A stretch of DNA of 64,000 nt from Sphingomonadales bacterium 39-57-19. Its GTDB lineage: Bacteria > Pseudomonadota > Alphaproteobacteria > Sphingomonadales > Sphingomonadaceae. Below the pieces are notes generated by a model. That model did not search any database and had not been told where the DNA came from. It saw only the letters and a program-made list of their open reading frames with translations. The translations under genes and the position numbers were made by a program. The stretch is from the NCBI GenBank assembly GCA_002282385.1, contig NCJG01000003.1, positions 79,852 through 143,851 on the forward strand, written 5' to 3'. Positions 63,903 through 64,000 of this stretch are shown piece by piece (the stretch's first letter is position 1; each line of letters opens with the position of its first letter).

Positions 63903-64000
63903 TTAAAACACCACGACACTGCGGATGCTTTCACCCGCGTGCATCAATTCAAATGCCTTGTTGATTTCCTCAAGCCCCATGACATGCGTAATCATCGGGT
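63903..64000 (-). CDS. S-(hydroxymethyl)glutathione dehydrogenase, C-terminal end (runs off the right edge)
   Basis: Only the last 31 codons are in the window. The translated end [20 protein letters not shown] followed by ESIRSVVVF is the characteristic C-terminus of class III alcohol dehydrogenase (FrmA/AdhC/FlhA type). This enzyme oxidises the glutathione adduct of formaldehyde. Its stop is directly followed by fdsG, so formaldehyde and formate oxidation are in one operon. Identity rests on this short segment, so it is probable rather than certain. Confidence 0.75.
   Translation of the reverse strand, partial: PMITHVMGLEEINKAFELMHAGESIRSVVVF

Noticed and set aside
1..64000. Mobile elements, prophage or CRISPR arrays
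   Set aside because: No transposase, integrase, phage gene, regular spacer-repeat array or long terminal inverted repeat is visible; the toxin-antitoxin pair is the only possible mobile remnant.

Overview
The window looks like chromosome from an alphaproteobacterium, most likely of the Sphingomonadales. This rests on the alpha-type gene set: a DUF2794 gene after an EpsC-type cysE, a pstSCAB-phoU-phoB set beside phoR, an OprO/P-like porin, a carotenoid oxygenase and a coniferyl-aldehyde-dehydrogenase-like enzyme. Genes are tightly packed with many 1-14 nt overlaps. I see no insertion sequence, prophage, CRISPR array or rRNA. There is one tRNA and one toxin-antitoxin pair.

Left part (1-33,975). 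A divergent acyl-CoA ligase and aldehyde dehydrogenase come first, followed by tRNA-Leu(CAA), serine dehydratase, two oxidoreductases and a lysophospholipid-type MFS transporter. Next are pgsA-moaD-moaE, oxyR divergent from cysE, and a peroxisomal-type SDR. A complete phosphate regulon follows (porin; phoR, pstS, pstC, pstA, pstB, phoU, phoB), with two candidate Pho-box arrays in 11-bp register. Then come gph, glmU, a ribbon-helix-helix/PIN toxin-antitoxin pair wedged against glmS, argD-argF-hslO, and a candidate small RNA ending in a strong terminator. A lysine/glutarate module closes this part: glutaryl-CoA dehydrogenase divergent from an ALDH7 enzyme, which is followed by a carotenoid/stilbene oxygenase.

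Right part (34,167-64,000). Almost the whole segment is devoted to removing N-methyl groups and disposing of the C1 units. Operon 1 (+, 34,167-44,373) encodes a dimethylglycine-dehydrogenase-like protein, a Rieske GbcA-like oxygenase, heterotetrameric sarcosine oxidase SoxB-D-A-G and a BCCT transporter. This set fits glycine betaine to dimethylglycine to sarcosine to glycine. A LysR regulator and an exported alpha/beta hydrolase follow. Operon 2 (-, 56,609 to 46,824) has eight genes, every adjacent pair overlapping: a second Rieske oxygenase, a cystathionine-synthase/lyase-type PLP enzyme, an opine-oxidase/HcnBC-like flavoprotein pair and a second SoxB-D-A-G. A divergent LysR/GcvA-type regulator lies upstream. 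Operon 3 (-, from beyond the right edge to 57,649) contains the end of glutathione-dependent formaldehyde dehydrogenase, then fdsG, fdsB, mobA, fdsA, fdsD and fdhD. It would oxidise the formaldehyde and formate released by demethylation to CO2 with NADH.

The most interesting hypothesis is that operon 2 strips N-methyl groups from a betaine of an amino acid carrying a beta or gamma leaving group. Candidates are trimethylhomoserine (the head group of DGTS betaine lipids) or a sulfur amino-acid betaine. The PLP enzyme would then cleave the freed amino acid. This is inference from gene content. All product names come from reading the translated sequences; no database search was run.
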